Positions 58,805 to 64,000 of a stretch of DNA of 64,000 nucleotides are shown in pieces. The notes under the pieces were generated by a model that saw nothing but the letters and a program-made list of their open reading frames with translations, was not told the origin of the DNA and searched no databases. Source of the stretch: Luidia sarsii (lineage: Eukaryota; Echinodermata; Asteroidea; Paxillosida; Luidiidae); assembly GCA_949987565.1 (NCBI GenBank), contig OX465112.1, positions 11,610,536-11,674,535 on the forward strand. Reading direction: 5' to 3'. The translations under genes were made by a program, and so were the position numbers. Positions within the stretch are counted from its first letter, which is position 1. Every line of letters begins with the position of its first letter.

Positions 58805-59115
58805 GGTGATTAATAAAGAGTATACATGTAGGTTTGTGGTGACACTGTGTGTGAACATCTCTTTTGTGAGTGAGTGTGGTTCTGAAAAGAACCAGAGAGT
58901 TCTTTTTGTGAGTGAGTGTGGTTGTGAAAGGATCAAGAGGGTTCTTTGTGTGAGTGAGTGTGGTTCTGAAAAGAACCGGAGGGTCCTTTTTGGGGTGAGT
59001 GTGCTTCTGAAAAGAACCCTTACTCACAAAAAAAGATTCTCGTTGGCCTACACGGTGTCACCGCAAACCTATACTCTTTTTTACTACCGTCACCATGGAC
59101 AGCCTTAAGTCTTAT
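58805..59115. mobile_element. family A element with internal about 53-bp tandem expansion
   Basis: Ends gtttgtggtgacactgtgtg (58831-58850) and cacggtgtcaccgcaaacc (59051-59069) are the family A arms. Instead of a hammerhead-like core, the middle holds four tandem copies of gtgagtgagtgtggttctga plus aaagaaccagagagttct, about 53 bp apart. The right flank ends with taagtcttattcaaactgg. Confidence 0.7.
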
Positions 59116-59273
59116 TCAAACTGGTAATTAACATCATCTGAAGATTGTAGCAGATCTTTGAAGTGTCCTGTTTGGTAATGCAGCATCCAATAATGATGTT
59201 GACACCAACTCCACCCTGCCTGCCCATGTCTGTCCTGTGACCTTGGCTTTCCTTTCATCCTGAATTGACTTAC

Positions 59274-59344
59274 TTCTGCAACACGGTCGATGTTCCCACA
59301 GTCCTCATCCCCATTCATTCTTTGTACGCATTTCAGTTTTTCCT
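59274..59344 (-). CDS. candidate internal exon of an unidentified gene
   Basis: On the minus strand an AG acceptor (tcatccctatacgcctag) precedes 71 nt that read EKLKCVQRMNGDEDCG and NIDRVAE, ending at a consensus GTAAGT donor (59273-59268). The residue mix looks like a normal soluble protein, not a repeat artefact, and the frame has no stop. I do not recognise the family and found no second exon. The same DNA read on the + strand resembles a pyrimidine tract plus AG, so it could be chance. If real, the gene runs antisense to the nucleophosmin gene's 3' flank. Confidence 0.22.
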
Positions 59345-59514
59345 CTAGGCGTATAGGGATGATAGTAACAACAGGTTATTGAGAAGCAGCCGTGGTAAAC
59401 CACCAGAAGGAAGTGGTGGTACTAAGGCGATACGCCCCTTCAGCTGCCACAACCGTATTTGATTGCGAGGCTATGGTGGATACTGGCTCTATAAGCTCTT
59501 CTATCCGAAGGCGA

Positions 59515-60650
59515 TTAACCAGAAACCACATCTCGGGCCCTGCCCCTACCTCTGTCTCTGCCTTTGCCTCTGCCTCTGCCTCTGTCTCTGCCCCTGTTCC
59601 TGCCCCTGTTCCTGCCTCTGCCCCTGCCCCTGCCCCTGCCCCTGCACCCGCTCATGCCCCTGCATCTGCCCCTGCCTCTGCCCCTGCCTCTGCCCCTGCC
59701 TCTGCCTCTACCTTTGCCCCTGCCCCTGCCTCTGCCCCTGTCCCTGCCTCTGCCCTGTTCTTGCCTCTGCCCCTGTTCCTGCCCCTGTCCCTGCCTCTGC
59801 CCCTGCCCCTGCACCTGCACCCGCCCATGCCACTGCCCCTACCTCTGCCCCTTCCCCATCCTCTGTCTCTGTCTCTGCCCCTGCCCCTTCCTCTGTCTCT
59901 GCCTCTGCCCCTGCCCAATCCTCTGTCTCTGCCCCTGCCCCATCCTCTGTCTCTGCCCCTGCCCCTTCCTCTGTCTCTGCCTCTGCCCCTGCCCAATCCT
60001 CTGTCTCTGCCTCTGCCCCTGCCCCATCCTCTGCCTCTGCCCCTGCCCCTTCCTCTGTCTCTGCCTCTGCCCCTGCCTCTGCCCCTGCACCTGCACCCGC
60101 CCATGCCACTGCCTCTACCTCTACCTCTGCCCCTTCCCCATCCTCTGCCTCTGCCTCTGCCCCTGCCCCATCCTCTGTCTCTGCCTCTGCCCCTGCCCCT
60201 TCATCTGTCTCTGCCTCTGCCCCTGCCTCTGCCCCTGTTCCTGCCTCTGCCCCTGCCTCTGCCCCCGCACCTGCTCCTGCCTCTGCCCCTGCCCCTGTTC
60301 CTGCCCCTGCCTCTGCCCCTGTTCCTGCCTCTGCCTCTGCCCCTGTTCCTGCCTCTGCCTCTGCCCCCTGCCTCTGCCCCCTGCCTCTGCCCCCTGCCTC
60401 TGTCTCTGCCCCTGTTCCTGCCTCTGTCTCTGCCCCTGTTCCTGCCTCTGCCTCTGCCCCTGTTCCTGCCTCTGCCTCTGCCCCTGTTCCTGCCTCTGCC
60501 CCCTGCCTCTGTCTCTGCCCCTGTTCCTGCCTCTGCCTCTGCATCTGCCCCTTCCCATGCCTCTGCCCCTGCATCCGCCCATTTCCCTGCCTCTGTCCCT
60601 GCCTCTGCATCTGCCCCTTCCCATGCCTCTGCCCCTTTACTTTTAGCCGA
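59515..60650. repeat. hexanucleotide satellite (CCTCTG/CCCCTG)n
   Basis: About 1.1 kb of six-base units cctctg and cccctg with higher-order blocks (for example tgcccctgccccatcctctg repeats at 59840-60060, and cctgttcctgcctctg). Frames open on both strands up to 452 codons (PLPLPLP, SASAPAP, GRGRGRG) are artefacts. Confidence 0.95.
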
Positions 60651-61411
60651 AAGTATGAAACAATGGAATTTCAGTTGTCATAATTATCTACAATACTACA
60701 ATACAATAATGTATCAACAAAAACTCGCACGATTCGGAGCCAACCAATAGGGAATTCTCAAAGAGGAGACGCTCATCTTGTTCCAGACCCGAGAAATGAG
60801 AAAAAACCACGAAACAAACAAAGCATGAATTTGCTGGATGTGAGTTTTATAACACGCAGGCCTTTAATTGAGACAAATCACGTGCGGTGGACCGCGAAAG
60901 GTGTATACGTCCCAGCGCGCGGAAGGTGACGAGTTGACCGAGCCTGGACGGCACATGGGGCCCCGACTCCGTCTGTTGGTCCTACCGCCCCTCCCCCTCT
61001 CTCTTTCTCTCTTTCTCTCTTTCGTCCTCCTCCTACCGGTCAAAGCAGCTCGTCTACTGAGGATTGGGTGGGCCGATGGATCCACGCCCCTGGCGTAATT
61101 GGCTACAAGTGCACCTCGTAATAGCATTAGTCCTGCCATTATTACTCGCTGGGCAAGGGCGCCTTGCAAATGTCAATTTTCGATGACGAATTGAGGATCT
61201 TGCCCCGACAGCGTTTGGGGAATGGTGCTGCCGGGACGGAACAGACAAGTTGTTCATTTTCTTTCTCATCCAATACGTAGAGAGACTGGCGTTTCTGTCC
61301 TATAGTAGCACCATTGGTATTACCTTTATGATGAGCAAGCATCTTAATAACACCTTTATGAGTTCAACCCCAATAACAAGTTTCACATAGCCGTACCTTG
61401 ATAAAATCATA
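60651..61411. other. no gene recognised
   Basis: Moderately CpG-rich around 60890-61100 with a CT-repeat (60994-61022). Short frames on both strands without recognised similarity. Confidence 0.3.
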
Positions 61412-61640
61412 CTTAGTAGTAGTAACTTAATAAGTCTACTCTCGCCCACTCAAATACGAAGACATTGTTCCACATATGCACCAAATATCGTATCCGTGAT
61501 TTGGCGTTTGAAGTACCTTCATAACGCCATAATCACTCGGTGTAGTGGTAACTTTATCAATCTACTGCTCACTCAAATAAAAAGACATTGTTCCATTATG
61601 CACCAAATATCGTATCCGTGATTTGGCACTTGAGTTCAAG
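61412..61640. repeat. about 122-bp tandem duplication
   Basis: gacattgttccacatatgca then ccaaatatcgtatccgtgat (61461-61500) is repeated 122 bp later (61584-61622) with an aa/ga change and a 2-bp difference. The preceding tagtagtaacttaataagtc block also recurs as tagtggtaactttatcaatc. Both end in tttggc. Function unknown. Confidence 0.8.
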
Positions 61641-61726
61641 ACTTGCAATTGAAAGACGATATTCATATGGATCAAAATTTTATTTCAGAATGTGTATTTT
61701 CAGACTATTTATAAGGAATACGAGTA

Positions 61727-61953
61727 CCGGTGTGACAGTCTAAAGTGGGTGGCATGATCAAATTAATGGGTGGGCTGCCATATATGGGCAATCAGGTTAG
61801 CGTAAAGGGCGCCCGCACGCGCTCAGTTCACCCACCCATCTTAGCACGCCGCCTATTTCGCCTATTCCAGCAGGTTCTCGCTACGTGCTCAGATGGGTGG
61901 TGACGTCACCCACCCATTTTAGCACGGCCACCCACTTGAGATCGTGACACCGG
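61727..61953. mobile_element. MITE-like element with CRE palindrome, TA-flanked
   Basis: Ends ccggtgtgacagtctaaagt(gggtggc) and (gccaccc)acttgagatcgtgacaccgg form about 30-bp inverted repeats, with TA on each side (61725-61726 and 61954-61955). The inside repeats gggtgg/ccaccc words, and ggtgacgtcacc (61899-61910) is a perfect palindrome containing a consensus CRE, tgacgtca. 227 bp, non-coding. Confidence 0.75.
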
Positions 61954-62113
61954 TATCAGCAGATAAAACAGTTATGTGTTATAAGCTCCCGAGCTGAAAT
62001 TTTTGAAACTGCATTTTCACAGTTGTTATAGCGGTCTATCGCGTCACGGTCGAACAGATTTGAACGCATCAATGCACTAAATGGAGAACTCGTTCAGGGG
62101 AAATGTCCATTAT

Positions 62114-62365
62114 GGCCGTTTACGAAATGAAGGCTTAGGCTCGGGCTCAGGCTTCGGTCATATTTATCTTACTCGTTATAATATCACAGGCATCTAGAAA
62201 CAAGCGTTTGGCCCCAGTTTCTTGGTGAATGCTCTGTACCTATCAAGCCAACAAACCTTCAAATTCAGAAAACAAACCACTGCCTGGATTGTCAGGTTTT
62301 GTCAGACGGAGACGGAGACGAAGCCTGAGCCCGAGCCAATATAAGCCTTCATTACGTAAACGGCC
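62114..62365. mobile_element. small inverted-repeat element, ggccgtttacg ends
   Basis: ggccgtttacgaaatgaagg then cttaggctcgggctcaggct on the left, and agcctgagcccgagccaat, then ccttcattacgtaaacggcc on the right. Arms are about 45 bp, with TAT on both sides. The inner arm sequence is shared with the 7974-8211 element. 252 bp, non-coding. Confidence 0.78.
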
Positions 62366-62623
62366 TATGTAGGCCACGAGTTATTCAGCCTAAGCCTGCT
62401 CGTCGCTGATTGGACGGTTTGTCTGTAAAAGGTAAACGTCAATTGGGGGACGCGAAGTTAACTCCCAGTATCAAAACCTCTTAGGCATTGGTCCCGTGCA
62501 ATAGACACATCGCACATCTTGTGCGTGTTGTGTTCGGGCCACACCGAATAATTTTGATAAAAAGGCTCTGATCAATATGAGAACGTCAAGGTTTCGGGTT
62601 GATTCTCACGCGTCTGCACACTG

Positions 62624-62661
62624 TATATAAGCCGGTTTTACTCGTGCAGATTTCATTTGTC
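62624..62661 (+). promoter_or_regulatory. candidate core promoter (TATA box plus initiator)
   Basis: TATATAAG at 62624-62631 in a G/C flank (gtatataagccgg), and an initiator-like tttcattt with A at 62655, exactly 31 bp downstream. A CpG-rich stretch follows. The upstream 1 kb has two small inverted-repeat elements, one with a CRE. No recognisable start-codon frame follows inside the window, so the gene it would drive is unknown and probably has a non-coding or distant first exon. Confidence 0.4.
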
Positions 62662-63340
62662 GATGATATAGACCATAAAAAGAAAGGTGGATGCATCCAC
62701 GGGGCTCGCTCGACGCAGCCGGTCGCAGGGGGAATGGAGGCATAGCGTCTCCTGGCACGGCTGTCTGAACGCTTGTCACAAACAATTGCCGGCTTTCCAC
62801 CGGCCTCAGTTCCGGTGTGCGAGCAGCGAGCGCGGAGGGCCAACGGGCCGGGGCTTGGGGGAGCCTAGAGACCGTTGGCTCGGAGAGTCGGTCACCTCGC
62901 CACGGCCCCCGCGCCTGCCACTTAACCCCGATACATCTTAATCGCCAATATCCGTGTTTGTTCAGCCGAAATCTTTTGGTATACGAGTCGGAGTTGGAGA
63001 ACCGGGGATTTTCCAGATTTTTTTTTTTGCCTGAGATCACATGAGAAAAGAGGTCCCCGTGTTCGCAAAGGGAGAAAGAATAGTCAGCTGGCGGGGTGTT
63101 TCACCCTTGTTCTCCCACTGGAGGGGGCTCGGAAAAGAGGTAAATGTGACGGGGGGGGGTTACAGCCCGCAGGGGTTACCCCCCCCCCACATCCCCCATC
63201 CCCCATGACCGGTCGGCCGTCTGCGATCAGGAGATATTCCAAGCGCCGGAACTGAAATCATCGGCGGTGCTTGGGGCTCTGGAGGGGGCAGGGGGGAACC
63301 AGTCAGGGGTGCAGGCGGAACCCGTGCAAATCCCGCCGGT
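62662..63340. other. CpG-rich region, possible 5' end of a neighbouring gene
   Basis: CpG is clearly commoner than elsewhere in the window (for example gctcgacgcagccggtcgca, gtgcgagcagcgagcgcgga). The + frame 62687-62941 (84 codons) and the minus frame 62606-63040 (144 codons) have no recognised similarity. C and G runs at 63150-63190. Confidence 0.4.
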
Positions 63341-63639
63341 CGCATCACACCGCATATCGATCAAAGTCGTGCAGGTCTTCACCACTTATTTCAATACGGT
63401 AGCCAACAGATAAATGATCATGACAATTGACCAGGATGTGACGTCATCGCGATTGTGAGTTGAGTGGTCTTTCTTGACTCTGAAAGTATTTTGTTAACAC
63501 AACTCTACACTTTTTCGAATTGTATATATAGAGTCAAAATAGAGACAGACTATTAATCAACGATCGTAACATTTCAGATGGATGCATCACTTTAATAAAC
63601 GAGATGTTCCTTCCTGTTCAAAAAAATATCATTTTCATT

Positions 63640-64000
63640 TCATTTCATTTCGTAAGTTCATTTCGTAAGTTTCATTTCATTTAATTTGATATGTTTTAAT
63701 ATGTTTGATTTCATTTGATATGTTTTATTTCATTTCATAAGTTTCATTTCATTTCATAAGTTTGATTTCTTTTCATAAGTTTGATTTCATTTCATAAGTT
63801 TCATTCCATTTCATAAGTTTCATTTCATTTCATAAGTTTCATTTCATAAATTTCATTTCATGAGTTTCATTTCATGAGTTTCATTTCATGAGTTTCATTT
63901 CATTAGTTTCATTTCATTTCATCAGTTTTATTTCATTTCATATTAGTTTCATTTCATTTCATATTAGTTTCATTTCATTTCATATTAGTTTCATTTCATT
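63640..64000. repeat. TTTCATTTCAT-based simple repeat reaching the window edge
   Basis: Tandem catttcatttcataagttt units (5-bp core TTCAT with aagtt, gagtt or tagtt spacers, about 15-20 bp higher order). The array runs off the right end of the window. Confidence 0.93.

Noticed and set aside
59392..60750. 452-codon frame and its antisense frames
   Set aside because: Hexamer satellite. The non-repetitive ends are short and unlike any protein I know.
62606..63040. 144-codon minus-strand frame in the CpG-rich region
   Set aside because: No recognised family. CpG-rich DNA has few stops, and the opposite strand carries the better promoter signal.
1..64000. CRISPR arrays, operons, prophage or bacterial features
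   Set aside because: The tandem arrays have no spacer structure of unrelated sequences, and gene architecture is spliced and eukaryotic.

Overview
This is eukaryotic, intron-rich genomic DNA from an animal, most likely a marine invertebrate deuterostome. An echinoderm is my first guess, with hemichordate or amphioxus as alternatives. That guess rests on the gene found, on scattered acatgta/accggta motifs, and on a dense load of small inverted-repeat elements and CR1-like LINE tails. There is no bacterial-style gene content, and none of the long open frames is a convincing gene; nearly all are low-complexity satellites read as protein.

The one confidently recognised gene is the 3' half of a nucleophosmin (NPM1-type) gene on the + strand. 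Four short coding exons, all phase 0 and all flanked by AG/GT, lie at 19279-19350, 23488-23550, 55439-55513 and 56979-57026. Together they encode 85 residues and a stop. They form a Lys-rich basic linker followed by the C-terminal three-helix nucleolar/nucleic-acid-binding domain, ending in a Leu-Trp-Gly-Trp motif equivalent to the vertebrate Leu-Trp-Gln-Trp. The introns are 4.1, 31.9 and 1.5 kb. The N-terminal oligomerisation core and acidic tracts were not found in the first 19 kb and probably lie upstream of the window.

The rest is repeats. There are more than a dozen tandem arrays: 40-bp (0.55 kb), 5-bp (6.2 kb), 68-bp (21.3 kb), CCCTGCCTC type (25.2 kb), CCCT (33.7 kb), 15-bp (37.7 kb), 12-bp (39.2 kb), GA-rich (48.2 kb), 54-bp (51.2 kb), 17-bp (29.9 and 53.2 kb), hexamer (59.5 kb) and TTTCA-type (63.6 kb to the edge). 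Four 3' tails of CR1/Jockey-superfamily LINEs are readable at 3.2, 5.0, 11.6 and 50.5 kb. Several inverted-repeat element families occur: one bounded by TTAA, one with ggcccttttcc or ggccgtttacg ends, one with tacgttcagac ends, and three families of palindromic elements whose centres carry hammerhead-ribozyme-like cores (CTGANGA ... GAAAC).

At the right edge, 61.7-63.5 kb is CpG-rich, with a TATA box and initiator at the expected spacing (62624 and 62655, + strand). This is a plausible promoter of the next gene, directly downstream of two small inverted-repeat elements, one of which carries a perfect CRE palindrome. A candidate minus-strand exon (59274-59344) with canonical splice sites may belong to an unidentified opposing gene.
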